Positions 9,361 through 18,673 are shown, numbered from the stretch's first letter. The stretch: 64,000 bases of DNA from Pseudomonadota bacterium (GCA_023398955.1 JAEWRL010000219.1:100206-164205); one strand, 5' to 3'. Notes: generated by a model not told the origin, from the sequence alone. Made by a program: numbers and translations.

Positions 9361-10011
9361 ATGCCTCAGCGGCGTGACGCACGGCAACGACTGAGAGATA
9401 TCGAATGGGCGCTCCAGCAGCAGCTTGAGCCACGCGAGCTGGTGCGCATGCTGGAGAAGCTCCTTGCCGAGGCCGCTCCTGGGTCGACGGAAGAATCCTT
9501 CGCGACGTTGAAGCTCGCAGAGCTCTTGGTCGCCACTGAGCCGTGGAGGGCAGCGGTGCTGGCGAAGCGCTCGCTCGTCGCTGGCGAGCGGGCGCACGCT
9601 TGGGCTGTCCTCGGTCTCGCCCAGTCCGCATTGGGCCACTTCCGAGCATCAATCCGAGCCTACCGGCGGGCACTCTTGCTGGTTCCGGAGAATCCCTGGT
9701 ACTGCCACAATCTAGGCCACCTCCTCGACGTAGCCTTCAACCGACCAAGCGACGCCTTGGTCTACTTGGAGCGAGCGTACGCTGGTCAACCCGCAGAGCC
9801 CGAGATCGCCAGCAGTCTCGCCCACGCCCTGGCGCGCACGGGTCAGGTCGAGCGGGCACGGGTTCTGCTGACACGCGCCACGGGATCCGATCAAATGGCG
9901 CGTGATTGGCTCGAGCGGTGGCGCGCGCCCAGGCGTTCTCCGATGGATGAGGCGAGCAATTCGCGCTTCGATTCGGTCGGCCCGTCCATCCGCAATCCAA
10001 GCCGAGGCTGA
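9361..10011 (+). CDS. TPR-repeat protein
   Basis: A 216-residue soluble protein of tetratricopeptide helices (about residues 40-175; the AWAVLGLAQSALGHFRASI stretch is a canonical unit). No signal peptide or membrane segment is seen. The tail after residue 185 is short and probably disordered. The start ATG is 48 bases beyond the helicase stop on the same strand, so cotranscription is likely. TPR proteins scaffold partners; none can be named here. Confidence 0.75.
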   Translation: MPQRRDARQRLRDIEWALQQQLEPRELVRMLEKLLAEAAPGSTEESFATLKLAELLVATEPWRAAVLAKRSLVAGERAHAWAVLGLAQSALGHFRASIRAYRRALLLVPENPWYCHNLGHLLDVAFNRPSDALVYLERAYAGQPAEPEIASSLAHALARTGQVERARVLLTRATGSDQMARDWLERWRAPRRSPMDEASNSRFDSVGPSIRNPSRG

Positions 10012-10142
10012 CCTCGCACGCACGCGACAGCATCGGAACCGAGCTGAGCAGACCGAGCGCCGTGCTTGGGTTGGAGCCTCAGGTGACTACTAGCCATCGG
10101 GCGCGCTTCAGGGCTTTCCCATTGCGCGAGACCGCACTAACC

Positions 10143-11636
10143 ATGCGGAGGATGCGAAAAGGAACGACTTGGGCTTTGCTTTGCACGGTCGCGGGGACGG
10201 TGACCAGCCCCGCCCTGGGCCAGCAGGGGGCGCCACCACCTGCTGACACAGACACAGCATTGGCTCCGCGCAGCGCAGCCGAGGCTCCCGGCGAAGTGAG
10301 TGCTTCGCGCGACGCGGGAGCGGCGATCGGTGTCCCCGTCCGAAGCGAATCAACGGATCCCCTGCTGGTGCCGCCGCCCGCTCCCGTGGACGTGCTGCGG
10401 TCCTGGCCCCAAGCGCTCGCGATGGTCCGAAGCCAGGCGACGTCGATCAACCGTTCTGCAGCCCGCATCCGCCTGGCACGCGCACAAGCCGACCAGGCCT
10501 TGGCTGGCGTGATGCCCACGTTGGCAGGCTCCGCAAACGTGAACCGACACCTGCTCTACGGGACCGGTCCCATTCCTCCCTACGACAGCTTTCCCCTGGA
10601 CCAGGGGCCGATCCCCGACCCCGGCACGACATGGCAAGCGGGGCTCGAGCTGCGCATTCCACTCTTCGCACCACAGGCGTGGCATGAGCTCCAGACGGCT
10701 CGTGACGCCGTGGACACCGCGACCTTGGGCGCGCGGGAGGCAGAGCGACAGATTCTGGCCGGCTTGGCCGATTCGATCGTCGGCGTCGTGACCGCGGAAC
10801 GTCTGTCCGAGGTCAGCCGAGTAGCCCTCGACTCCTCCTTGGCGACTCTCGAGCTGACTCGTCGGCGCGCGCGCTTCGGCGCTGCGACGGCACTCGACGT
10901 GCTCCGCGCGGAGCAGGAGGTCACTCGTTCACGGACGCAGGTCGTCGCTACCAACGAAAACGTACGCCAAGCCCGAGAATCGCTCGGGATGGTGCTGGGC
11001 ACCCCAAGACCATGGGGCGTGACCCCCGCGATTCAGGTAGATGCTTTGGCCGGGGACATTGCCGCACTGTGCCAAGTCGAGCCCGCGGTGGGGCAACGTT
11101 CGGATGTGCGCTACGCGCGTTCACAGCGCGATTTGGTGCAACGCTCCATCGAGACGATCGACCGCGGCTATTGGCCTACCGTTGATGCGTCATCGACAAT
11201 GGCCTACTGGTCGCGCGATACGAGCACTCCGAACCGACAGCAAGTCACCTGGACCATTGGTGCGGTACTGAATTGGCGCATCATTGATGGCGGGCTTCGA
11301 CATGCCCAGCACCGCGCTCAGACGGCGCAGGTCTCTCTCGCGACGCAGGACCTGATTGACACTGAGCGGCAAGCGGCGCTCGAGATCGAGCAGTCCACAC
11401 GAGCCATCGAGGTCGCGCAAGCTAATCTGCAGCAAGCCGCCCGCGCCAGCGAGCTCAGCGCAGAAACGCTGCGACTGGCGCGCATTGCTTTCGTGAATGG
11501 TACCGGAACCAGCTTCGAACTCGTCGAGGCCCAGCAGCAGCAACGGCAGGCAGAGATCGACCTCGCGGTTCGAGAGTTCCAGCTCATCCGCGCGCGCCTC
11601 GCCGCGCTCCTCGCAATGGCGAATTGTGATGTCTAG
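10143..11636 (+). CDS. TolC-family outer-membrane efflux protein
   Basis: Likely an outer-membrane channel for a tripartite efflux or type I secretion system. The chosen ATG begins a classical signal peptide (MRRMRKGTTWALL... ending near AGTVTSPALG), followed by a Pro/Ala-rich linker and two repeats of long amphipathic helices interrupted by strand-rich segments, the OEP fold. Repeated patterns such as ARxQADQALAGVMP and TRRRARFGAATALDVLRAEQE are typical. Length from this start is 497 residues, in the family range. Upstream in-frame starts would add about 27 residues that do not look like a signal peptide. No pump or membrane-fusion gene is adjacent, so the partners must lie elsewhere. It lies about 80 bases before ccmC on the same strand. 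Confidence 0.88.
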   Translation: MRRMRKGTTWALLCTVAGTVTSPALGQQGAPPPADTDTALAPRSAAEAPGEVSASRDAGAAIGVPVRSESTDPLLVPPPAPVDVLRSWPQALAMVRSQATSINRSAARIRLARAQADQALAGVMPTLAGSANVNRHLLYGTGPIPPYDSFPLDQGPIPDPGTTWQAGLELRIPLFAPQAWHELQTARDAVDTATLGAREAERQILAGLADSIVGVVTAERLSEVSRVALDSSLATLELTRRRARFGAATALDVLRAEQEVTRSRTQVVATNENVRQARESLGMVLGTPRPWGVTPAIQVDALAGDIAALCQVEPAVGQRSDVRYARSQRDLVQRSIETIDRGYWPTVDASSTMAYWSRDTSTPNRQQVTWTIGAVLNWRIIDGGLRHAQHRAQTAQVSLATQDLIDTERQAALEIEQSTRAIEVAQANLQQAARASELSAETLRLARIAFVNGTGTSFELVEAQQQQRQAEIDLAVREFQLIRARLAALLAMANCDV

Positions 11637-11718
11637 CCCGGCGCACGGTGATCGACGCGGGTCCCTCGACGGGGGAAACCGTTGCCGAAGCCGTCCTCCT
11701 AGCTTAGGCTCATCGGCC

Positions 11719-12420
11719 ATGACGCTACAGTCGAAGGTGTTCACGGCGCTGGTGGTCACCACAGCCGGCTTGATAGCCTATTTGATCTGGTTCATCTTCC
11801 TGGAAGCACCGATTGCCCAGGCTGCAGCAGGGGGGCTCGCCCAGAAGATCTTCTACTTCCATGTGCCAGCGGCGTACTCCATGTACCTGAGTGGCGCAGT
11901 GTGCTTGGTCGGAAGCGCAGCCTATCTGGCCAGACCGACGGAGCGCTGGAACGCAGTGGCCCGGGCCGGCGCCGAGGTGGCAGTGCTGTTCGGGGTCTTG
12001 GTGTTGGTGAGCGGTCCCCTCTGGGCCAAGAAGGCTTGGGGGCTCTATTGGACATGGGATCCTCGCCTCACCACGTCTCTGCTCAGTGTACTGGTTTACG
12101 CGGCCATCGTAGTACTAAGGGCATTCACGGGAGACGGAGAGGCAGAACGCAAGTTCGCAGCGGCCTTCGGCGTAATCGGCACCTTCAATCTGCCCATTAT
12201 TCACGCCTCGGTACGCCTGTGGGGTGGGAATCATCCTACGGTAATCACTCAAGGTGGGGGCGGCATTAGCCCCGCGATGGGACACGGCCTCCTGTATGGC
12301 TTTGTCGTGATGACACTTCTCGCCACGATGGCTCTCTGGATGCGTACGCGCATCGTTCTCGCCTTTGCACGTTTCCGCAGTCTTCATGAGAAGGCAATCA
12401 CCCTCGGAGTGGAGGATTGA
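11719..12420 (+). CDS. ccmC: CcmC, heme transporter of cytochrome c maturation system I
   Basis: Inner-membrane protein that presents heme to CcmE during cytochrome c biogenesis. The 233-residue protein has six hydrophobic segments and the Trp-rich signature WGLYWTWDPRL between segments. Histidines in FHVPAA and in PIIHASV flank it as heme ligands do in CcmC. I start at the internal ATG, preceded by a TTAGG-like stretch, because it begins right before the first helix. A longer upstream reading would prepend unrelated Arg/Ser-rich sequence. Two tiny membrane-protein genes follow with almost no gap, forming a compact operon. No ccmA, ccmB, ccmE or ccmF is in view, so the rest of the pathway is elsewhere. 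Confidence 0.92.
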   Translation: MTLQSKVFTALVVTTAGLIAYLIWFIFLEAPIAQAAAGGLAQKIFYFHVPAAYSMYLSGAVCLVGSAAYLARPTERWNAVARAGAEVAVLFGVLVLVSGPLWAKKAWGLYWTWDPRLTTSLLSVLVYAAIVVLRAFTGDGEAERKFAAAFGVIGTFNLPIIHASVRLWGGNHPTVITQGGGGISPAMGHGLLYGFVVMTLLATMALWMRTRIVLAFARFRSLHEKAITLGVED

Positions 12421-12422
12421 GC

Positions 12423-12647
12423 ATGTCCCAACCCCAAACGACCGTAGCTGATAGGTCCACCGAGTTCGTCGCGACGACCGGCGGGGAAGAGACGACGAGC
12501 GCCGAGGTGTTGCTCGTCGCCGCGTACATCCTCATGTGGGCACTCGTGCTTGGCTTCGTGTGGATGTCCTGGAGACGCCAATCCAAGCTGGATACTCGCA
12601 TCGACAATCTCGAAAAATTGCTGACAGCCCACCACCCGGACGGCTAG
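12423..12647 (+). CDS. CcmD-like small membrane protein
   Basis: 74 residues with one transmembrane helix (about 30-52) followed by a basic, coiled tail (WRRQSKLDTRIDNLEKLL). This is the layout of the small CcmD and alternate-CcmD proteins that stabilise the CcmC heme complex. A GGAGG 8 bases upstream of this ATG decides the start; a TTG six bases earlier is too close to the ribosome site. The stop of ccmC lies just before the ATG, so translational coupling is likely. Family assignment rests on size, topology and position rather than strong sequence motifs. Confidence 0.75.
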   Translation: MSQPQTTVADRSTEFVATTGGEETTSAEVLLVAAYILMWALVLGFVWMSWRRQSKLDTRIDNLEKLLTAHHPDG

Positions 12648-12661
12648 GGATCGACAGAGCC

Positions 12662-12787
12662 ATGAGCGCAGCACATCTGCTGTATATCCCCGGAGCACTC
12701 CTGATTGGATTGATTCTAGGCTACGTCCTTGGCGCCCGTGCCGTACGGGAGGAACTCGGGCGCCAGCGCGATCGCGCAAAGCGCTGA
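12662..12787 (+). CDS. Very small membrane protein of the ccmC operon
   Basis: 41 residues: a short hydrophobic helix (LLYIPGALLIGLILGYVLG) followed by a charged Arg/Glu tail (REELGRQRDRAKR). It sits 14 bases after the CcmD-like gene and 12 bases before the acyl-CoA dehydrogenase, which makes it likely to be translated. I do not recognise the family. A role in assembling or anchoring the cytochrome c machinery is inferred from position only. Confidence 0.5.
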   Translation: MSAAHLLYIPGALLIGLILGYVLGARAVREELGRQRDRAKR

Positions 12788-12799
12788 GGCTCCGTGTCA

Positions 12800-13957
12800 A
12801 TGGTCGACTTCGCTCTCAGCGATGAACAGCAGGCGCTCTGCGAGCTTGGTCAGCGCTTCTGCCGCGAGCGCATCCAACCAGTCGCGGCAGAGTGCGACGA
12901 GCAGGAGCACTTTCCAGACGAGCTCATCGAAGAGGCGCACGACTTGGGGCTTTTGCAAGCCTTGATCCCGGAGGAGTTCGGGGGCGCGGGCTTGGGACCG
13001 ATAGAGCACGCGCTGCTCGTCGAATGCCTGGCTTATGGGTGTTGCGGGATCGAAGCAAGCTTGCTCGGGAGCTCTCTCGCCATCAGCGCGCTGAACCTTG
13101 TCGGCAGCGATGCGCAGCGTCGGGAGGTCTTTGGGGCGATGATCCGTGACCGTAGCCTCGTCGCATTTGCCGCCACCGAACCACAGGCGGGCTCCGACTT
13201 GGGTGGCATTCGCACCCGCTGCGCGGCCGATGCCGGCCAGTGGGTCCTCACCGGAGAGAAGGCGTGGATCACCAACGCGAGTCTCGCCGACTGGTTTGTC
13301 GTCTTTGCGACCTCTGACCCGGAACGGCGCCGCGACGGGCTTGCCGCCTTCCTCGTAGAGCGAAGCGCCGCGGGCGTAACAATTGGTCCCCCGGAGCGGA
13401 AGCTGGGGCAACGTGCAAGCGATACGGCGCCCTTGCACTTGGCCGATGTGCGGGTGCCAGCACACCGGGTGCTCGCGGCACCAGGGCATGGGTTCGCGCT
13501 AGCGACCGCCGTCTTCGACAGGACCCGTCCGGACATCGCGGCGATGGCAACTGCCCTCATGAGGCGGTGCCTCGACGAGAGCGTTGCTTATGCGAAGGAG
13601 CGACGCTCTTTCGGCAGGCCGATCCACGAGCACCAGCTCGTGGCGGAGATGCTCGCCAAGATGGCGATCGCCATGGAAGCGTCGCGGCTCCTTTACCTCC
13701 GTGCCGCGTGGGGCGCAGCGAGGGGCGTCCGCCCGAGCCTTTCGAGTCATGCAAAAGCGTTCACTGCGGACCAGGCGGTCGAGGTGGCATCCCTCGCCGT
13801 CCAGGTGCTCGGGGCAAACGGGTATAGCCGTAGCTACCCAGTGGAGAAGCTCTACCGCGACGCGAAGCTACTCCAGATCTTCGAAGGGACGAGCGAGATA
13901 CAACGGATCATCATCGCAAGGCAGCTGATCAGCTCTGGCGTGTCGCGCATTCCCTGA
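12800..13957 (+). CDS. Acyl-CoA dehydrogenase
   Basis: FAD enzyme that desaturates acyl-CoA in beta-oxidation or amino-acid breakdown. The 385 residues show the full fold: N-terminal helical domain, beta domain with the ATEPQAGSDLGG and EKAWITNA flavin/substrate signatures (about 120-160), and a C-terminal helical domain. The catalytic base would be the Glu of QIFEGTSEIQR near residue 370, as in medium-chain enzymes. A GTG six bases upstream is an alternative start; both lie near a weak GAGG. It follows the ccmC group closely but has no functional link to it that I can see. Substrate is not predictable from sequence. Confidence 0.9.
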   Translation: MVDFALSDEQQALCELGQRFCRERIQPVAAECDEQEHFPDELIEEAHDLGLLQALIPEEFGGAGLGPIEHALLVECLAYGCCGIEASLLGSSLAISALNLVGSDAQRREVFGAMIRDRSLVAFAATEPQAGSDLGGIRTRCAADAGQWVLTGEKAWITNASLADWFVVFATSDPERRRDGLAAFLVERSAAGVTIGPPERKLGQRASDTAPLHLADVRVPAHRVLAAPGHGFALATAVFDRTRPDIAAMATALMRRCLDESVAYAKERRSFGRPIHEHQLVAEMLAKMAIAMEASRLLYLRAAWGAARGVRPSLSSHAKAFTADQAVEVASLAVQVLGANGYSRSYPVEKLYRDAKLLQIFEGTSEIQRIIIARQLISSGVSRIP

Positions 13958-14086
13958 GTGGGAGCGCTTCCGACAGAGCCTCGGCTCCACCTACCCTGGC
14001 GTTCGCAATCCTCTGCAGGCGAGCTGGGAGCGACACAGTTCCTGTGGCATTCTGTGCGCGGCAGGGTTGGTCGGCACCGTGGTGGA

Positions 14087-16270
14087 ATGATCTCGAAATC
14101 GAGGAGGAGCTTTGGTTGGGCTGCCGCGGTGACCCTCGGTGCAGGAGTGAGCTTTGCCTGGAGCGCCTGGGCTCATCGGCACAGTGCGGTGTTCCCCTTG
14201 CAGGACCCACCGCGAGGCTATCTGCGGATTGGGGCCACTCCGGGGGACCTGGCGCTCGAGAATGACATGGCGACGGCCGTCGTACGAAAGAGTGACGGCG
14301 CCTTGATTGATTTCTGGCCGCATCTGCCAGAGTCGCCGAGCGCGGAGCAGCTGGGGAGCGAGACCCATGTGGACTCACTCTGGGACATGCACCCGGTCGT
14401 ACGGGTAGATGGTATGCGGGTCCCGGTTTTCGCCGACCGCGTCGTGGTCCGGGAGGGGCAAGTCCTTAGCCATGGCCGGATAGAATTCCGAGGGCGGAGC
14501 ATTGCCGTCACCACCAAGTACGCAATGAGCCTTGACACAGCCCGCGTGCTCGTCAGGACGGAGCTGTCCCTCGGGCAGGGAGCAGCACCTCTCCACGTGC
14601 GGCTGGGCGACATCGTGCGCTGGGGCAACGCACGGTACATCACAGCGGCGATCGGCAAGACCGGCGAGACCTACGCAGGATGGACGGAATGGATCGGCCG
14701 CCGTGGCGCTTCCGGTGATCTTCGGCTCCATTCAGAATCGGGCCCGATGTACGTCGAGTTTCGTCTTCAACACCACGGGATGGCCCCAGCGCTCCATGCA
14801 GTCTATCCGCTTCGCCGGCTGACACCGGCAACCCCCGTCGCCATCGATCGGTTCCTCGCCTTGGAGCCGCTGCCCCACCACCCCGGCGCTGAGTCGGCCC
14901 CGCTGGGCACATCCGAGCTTCACGTGGATATCGTGGACGAGGATAGCCGCCCGCTGCCAGCCAAGCTAACGCTCACCGGCATCGGTGGAACTCCGCATCC
15001 GTCGTTCGACGAGGACGGTGGACTAAGCGGCGCGGGACGCTTCGTGTGGACTGGCAATGGACACCTCTCCGTCCGAGTGCCCCCTGGGCGCTACCGAGCC
15101 TTCGTTACCGCAGGCCCCGAACGCATCGCGGCCGCGTGGGACCTTGAGCTTTCGGAGAAGCAGTTGCTCAGGCGAGAAGCACGGCTTGAACGCGTCGTGT
15201 TCGCGCCCGGCTGGATCAGTGCCGATCTTCACCTGCACCAGGCCCCTAGCGTAGATGCAGACGTCTCGCTGCCGAACCGCATCATCGCCATCGCTGCCGA
15301 AGGCGTACGCTATGCCGTGGCGAGCGACCACTTCACGGCCACGAATCTACAACCGACGGTGCAGGCGCTATTGGACCAGGGACGCCTCACGACGCCGCTA
15401 CTGACGTCCGTTGGGATCGAGGTCAGCACGGAGGGCGAACGCTTTGGCCACTTCAATGTTTTCCCGGTTCACCCATCGGCAACGATAGACGCCGTGAACC
15501 AGACGCCTTCGTCCCTCTTCTCCGGGATGCGTCGAGCGGCACCCCGCGGCCTCATCCAAGTGAATCACCCTCGGCTTCCCGGCATGGGTTACTTCGAGCG
15601 GTATCGAATGGATCCCACGACGGGGCGGGTTCCCGCCAGGTTCCGCGACATCTACGTCAGTGACTTCGATGCGGTCGAGGTGTTCAATGGGTTCGATGGC
15701 AATCGCCCGGTGGTGGTCCGAAAGCTCATTGATGACTGGCTGCACCTCTTGGGTCTCGGGTTCCGCTACACGGCGACAGGGAACAGCGACTCCCACAAGC
15801 TCTTCTATGTCGATCCTGGCATGCCGCGAAACCTCGTCCATTGTGCCAGTGCTGCCTGCGATAGCGGGCACCCCGCGACCGCCGAGGCGGCCATCATCGA
15901 GGCTCTACGCAAGGGCCGTAGTATCGTCACCACCGGTCCCACACTGCTCGCCGAGGTACAGGGCAAAGGCCCCGGAGAGACGGTACGAGGCGCCGGAGCG
16001 CGAGTACCGGTGCGTATCGTACTCCAAGCTCCTGCCTGGATCGACGTTGACTGGGTGGAGGTGCGAGCGGGCAGCCGCAACCAGCTGCTGAGGTGGGTGC
16101 CCGTGCCGTCATCGAGCGATGGAGTGCGACTCGACACGACGGTCGATATCCCTATCGCGGGACACCGCTTCATCGTCGTGTACGCAGGAGGGGGCTCACC
16201 GCTGCCGAACGTGTTCCTGCAAGGCATTCGCCCCTTCGCGTTCACCAACCCGATCTGGTTTGAGCCGTGA
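14087..16270 (+). CDS. CehA/McbA-type PHP metallohydrolase with twin-arginine-like signal
   Basis: Predicted secreted metal-dependent hydrolase of the CehA/McbA branch of PHP-like phosphoesterases. Key residues: DLHLH with His382 and His384, a following SDHF segment, and GNSDSHK near residue 570. The first about 35 residues carry SRRSF, then a moderately hydrophobic stretch ending AWA, matching a Tat signal rather than Sec. Residues 40-380 form a beta-rich domain. I chose the ATG that starts this signal; upstream in-frame residues are unlike a signal. It is immediately upstream of tatB-tatC on the same strand. The family is known for carbaryl hydrolysis and related esters, but the substrate here is not known. 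At 727 residues it is longer than CehA-type catalytic domains alone. Confidence 0.85.
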   Translation: MISKSRRSFGWAAAVTLGAGVSFAWSAWAHRHSAVFPLQDPPRGYLRIGATPGDLALENDMATAVVRKSDGALIDFWPHLPESPSAEQLGSETHVDSLWDMHPVVRVDGMRVPVFADRVVVREGQVLSHGRIEFRGRSIAVTTKYAMSLDTARVLVRTELSLGQGAAPLHVRLGDIVRWGNARYITAAIGKTGETYAGWTEWIGRRGASGDLRLHSESGPMYVEFRLQHHGMAPALHAVYPLRRLTPATPVAIDRFLALEPLPHHPGAESAPLGTSELHVDIVDEDSRPLPAKLTLTGIGGTPHPSFDEDGGLSGAGRFVWTGNGHLSVRVPPGRYRAFVTAGPERIAAAWDLELSEKQLLRREARLERVVFAPGWISADLHLHQAPSVDADVSLPNRIIAIAAEGVRYAVASDHFTATNLQPTVQALLDQGRLTTPLLTSVGIEVSTEGERFGHFNVFPVHPSATIDAVNQTPSSLFSGMRRAAPRGLIQVNHPRLPGMGYFERYRMDPTTGRVPARFRDIYVSDFDAVEVFNGFDGNRPVVVRKLIDDWLHLLGLGFRYTATGNSDSHKLFYVDPGMPRNLVHCASAACDSGHPATAEAAIIEALRKGRSIVTTGPTLLAEVQGKGPGETVRGAGARVPVRIVLQAPAWIDVDWVEVRAGSRNQLLRWVPVPSSSDGVRLDTTVDIPIAGHRFIVVYAGGGSPLPNVFLQGIRPFAFTNPIWFEP

Positions 16271-16453
16271 TGAAGGGCAGCCTCCCGGTGTCCTTCTCCG
16301 CTCGACTCCAGTAGCCGTCCGGCAGAGCCTGGCGCTTGGCCAAAGAGGTGCGCCGGCCGACCCGCACCAGCTATTCCGGTTCGAACCGCTTCCAGTTTCC
16401 GCTTTTCGCCACCTCGCGTTGCCGGTGCTTCGGCGGCAAGCTAGCGTTCGGCC

Positions 16454-16888
16454 GTGTTTGGCATCTCGTTCTTCGAGATCACTCTCGTGCTCATCGTGGC
16501 ACTCATCGCCGTGGGGCCGACGCGGCTTCCGACGATGCTCCGCACATTGGGCCGCTGGGTGGGCACGGCACGGCGCCTCACGGCCCAGATTCGCGTGCAG
16601 ACCGGGATCGACGACCTGCTCCGGGAAGAGGGCATCACCGGGGGGATTGATGAGCTCCGAAACGTCCTGCGAGGCGATCTGAGTCGCGTGAACCACTACC
16701 GGGGACGAGCAAGCGCACACCCCATCGCGGATCCTTACCTTGACTCGATGGCGTTCGATCCTACCCGCGAGTATCCAATCGAGGGAGCCGATGCGATGGG
16801 AGCCCTCCCCGACGATCTGGCGGAGGCGACGGGGTCCGTGAACACCGACGCCGAGTTCCGGCGCGTCTCGAGCGACCGGTCGTCATGA
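16454..16888 (+). CDS. tatB: TatB, twin-arginine translocase subunit
   Basis: Single-pass inner-membrane subunit that receives twin-arginine signal peptides together with TatC. It starts at GTG; the first helix (FFEITLVLIVALIAVGPTRLP, about residues 5-24) carries the FxEI and GPxRLP features of TatB. An amphipathic, Arg-rich helix and an acidic, probably disordered tail follow, for 144 residues in all. The stop overlaps the tatC start in ATGA, so translation should be coupled. No tatA-like gene is beside it; one must be elsewhere if the pathway is complete. Confidence 0.9.
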   Translation: MFGISFFEITLVLIVALIAVGPTRLPTMLRTLGRWVGTARRLTAQIRVQTGIDDLLREEGITGGIDELRNVLRGDLSRVNHYRGRASAHPIADPYLDSMAFDPTREYPIEGADAMGALPDDLAEATGSVNTDAEFRRVSSDRSS

Positions 16889-17664
16889 CTATCGCCACCG
16901 ACGAGAAGCCCATGACTTTCTGGGAGCACTTGGCCGAGCTCCGTACCCGCGTGATCCGCGCGCTCCTTGCGTTCACGGTGGGGTGCGCGGTCTCATGGGT
17001 CTTTCGCGAGACGCTCCTACTTTGGCTTACGGAACCGTTCGTCGCTGCATGGAAGGCGGGACGGGTCGGGGGCGAGGTTGCGCTGCACTTCAAAGCGCCA
17101 GCGGCGCTTTTCGTGACCTATATCAAACTCTGCATCCTAGGCGGGGCTATCTTCGCCATGCCCATCGTACTGTATCAATTCTGGGCATTCGTAGCACCAG
17201 GACTGTACTCCAGAGAGAAGCGTCTAGCGCTACCGTTCGTTATATCGTCGTGCGTGTTGTTCGGCACGGGCGCCTACTTCTGCTTCCGGATCGTAGCGCC
17301 CATCGCGTTCGAGTATCTGCTGGGCTTCAGCGGAGCCATAGGAGGAACTGCGTTCGAGATACGGCCTACAGTCATGGTCGACGAGTACCTCGAATTCGTG
17401 ACACGCATCCTGGTGGCGTTTGGAGTCGTGTTCGAGCTACCCGTGCTCGTGTTCTTTCTCAGCATCGCCGGTATCATCAACCACCGTCACCTCATCCGCT
17501 TTGCACGCTATTTCGTCGTGCTCGCGTTCATCGTTGGGGCGGTGCTTACCCCTCCAGATCCCACGAGTCAGCTGCTCCTGGCCGTACCGTTGTGTTTGCT
17601 GTACGTGATATCGATCGGCATCGCTTTCGTCTTCGGCCGCCGCCCGAAGGTCGCCAGCCCTTAG
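16885..17664 (+). CDS. tatC: TatC, twin-arginine translocase core subunit
   Basis: Polytopic inner-membrane protein that binds the twin-arginine signal. The 259-residue protein has six hydrophobic helices and the characteristic opening MTFWEHLAELRTRV (Glu and the LxELR pattern), plus PxxxYQFWAFVAPGLY near residue 95. It overlaps tatB by 4 bases. Downstream, rlmH is convergent across a 152-base gap. With the Tat-signal metallohydrolase upstream, this forms a compact export locus. Confidence 0.96.
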   Translation: MTIATDEKPMTFWEHLAELRTRVIRALLAFTVGCAVSWVFRETLLLWLTEPFVAAWKAGRVGGEVALHFKAPAALFVTYIKLCILGGAIFAMPIVLYQFWAFVAPGLYSREKRLALPFVISSCVLFGTGAYFCFRIVAPIAFEYLLGFSGAIGGTAFEIRPTVMVDEYLEFVTRILVAFGVVFELPVLVFFLSIAGIINHRHLIRFARYFVVLAFIVGAVLTPPDPTSQLLLAVPLCLLYVISIGIAFVFGRRPKVASP

Positions 17665-17816
17665 TCTGAGCAGTCGGGACCTCGCCAATCCTGGCGGGAA
17701 CTGGCGACCGACAGCGGGCGGGCAGCGATCAGTCGTTTGTCCGGTGCCGCGTGTCTTCCCCCCGCTTCCGGCGCCTTCGACTGAGGTTCCATTCAGAGCA
17801 GTTGCCCCGAGGACGG

Positions 17817-18245
17817 TCAACCCTCGCGCGCGTAGGGTTCGTTGCGAAGAATAGTCATGGCCCTATAGAGTTGCTCGAGCAGCACCAGGCGGGCCAGCCT
17901 GTGCGGCAGAGTCATTGATGAGAGGCTCAGTCTCGCGTGCGAAGCTCGAAGCACCTCACCCGACAACCCTTCGGCGCCTCCGATGGCGAACGTCAGGATG
18001 CCCTTACCCGTACTACCCCACCTTTCGACTCTGCGGGCAAAATCGGTCGAAGAATGGGCTTCGCCGGTCACGTCGAGGGCGACGAGGGATGAGCCAGGCG
18101 GAACCGCTCGCAATAGTCCGACGCTATCCCTTACCTCGATTTCGTCACATCGCACGTGACGGCGAATGCGCTTCCGGTAGTCATCTCCGAGTTCACGGAG
18201 GCCTCGCTCCTTCAGCCGCCCCTCCGCCAAGATCACGAACCTCAC
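17817..18245 (-). CDS. rlmH: RlmH, 23S rRNA pseudouridine-1915 N3-methyltransferase
   Basis: SPOUT-class enzyme that methylates pseudouridine 1915 of 23S rRNA using S-adenosylmethionine. The visible core includes LVALDVTGE, FAIGGAEGLS (SAM-binding knot) and the C-terminal RAMTILRNEPY. I start at GTG, where GTGA overlaps the rsfS stop, giving a usual 142 residues; an upstream start would add 16 odd residues. The rsfS-rlmH order is common in bacteria and supports the call. Confidence 0.93.
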   Translation of the reverse strand: MRFVILAEGRLKERGLRELGDDYRKRIRRHVRCDEIEVRDSVGLLRAVPPGSSLVALDVTGEAHSSTDFARRVERWGSTGKGILTFAIGGAEGLSGEVLRASHARLSLSSMTLPHRLARLVLLEQLYRAMTILRNEPYAREG

Positions 18246-18673
18246 GGCTCGCTGGCAGGGCTCGACACCGGAACGCGCTTGGCGTCGAGCCAAAGGCCAT
18301 CAATGTCGTAAAGTGCCCTCGCTTCCACGTGAAAAACGTGGACGACGACGTCGACGAAGTCGATGAGCACCCACTCGCCTCGCGTCAATCCTTCAATGCT
18401 GATGGCGCGATGCCCTTGTCGAGTCAGCTCGGCGTCCACGCTGCGGGCAAGCGTGGCTACATGACGGTCGCTATGGCCCGTCATGAGGACGAGGTAGTCG
18501 GCATAGTCGACCTTTCCGCGCACATCAATGATCTGGACGTCCAGCGCCTTCTTCTCCAGACCAGCACTGGCAGCCAGCAGGGCAATCTGACGAGCCTCTT
18601 CGGCACTGATTCTATGCGGGACCGCGTTATGGGGGCGATTGGGCTTCTTGAGTACTTCCACGCTACCTGTCAC
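18242..18673 (-). CDS. rsfS: RsfS, ribosomal silencing factor
   Basis: Binds protein L14 of the large subunit and blocks subunit joining under nutrient limitation. Visible features: a helical start (ISAEEARQIALLAASAGLEKKALD), then DVRGKVDYADYLVLMTGHSDRHV and the C-terminal WVLIDFVDVVVHVFH. The 143-residue length is slightly longer than usual because of about 20 N-terminal residues, so a later start is possible. It precedes rlmH with a 4-base overlap. Confidence 0.9.
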   Translation of the reverse strand: MTGSVEVLKKPNRPHNAVPHRISAEEARQIALLAASAGLEKKALDVQIIDVRGKVDYADYLVLMTGHSDRHVATLARSVDAELTRQGHRAISIEGLTRGEWVLIDFVDVVVHVFHVEARALYDIDGLWLDAKRVPVSSPASEP

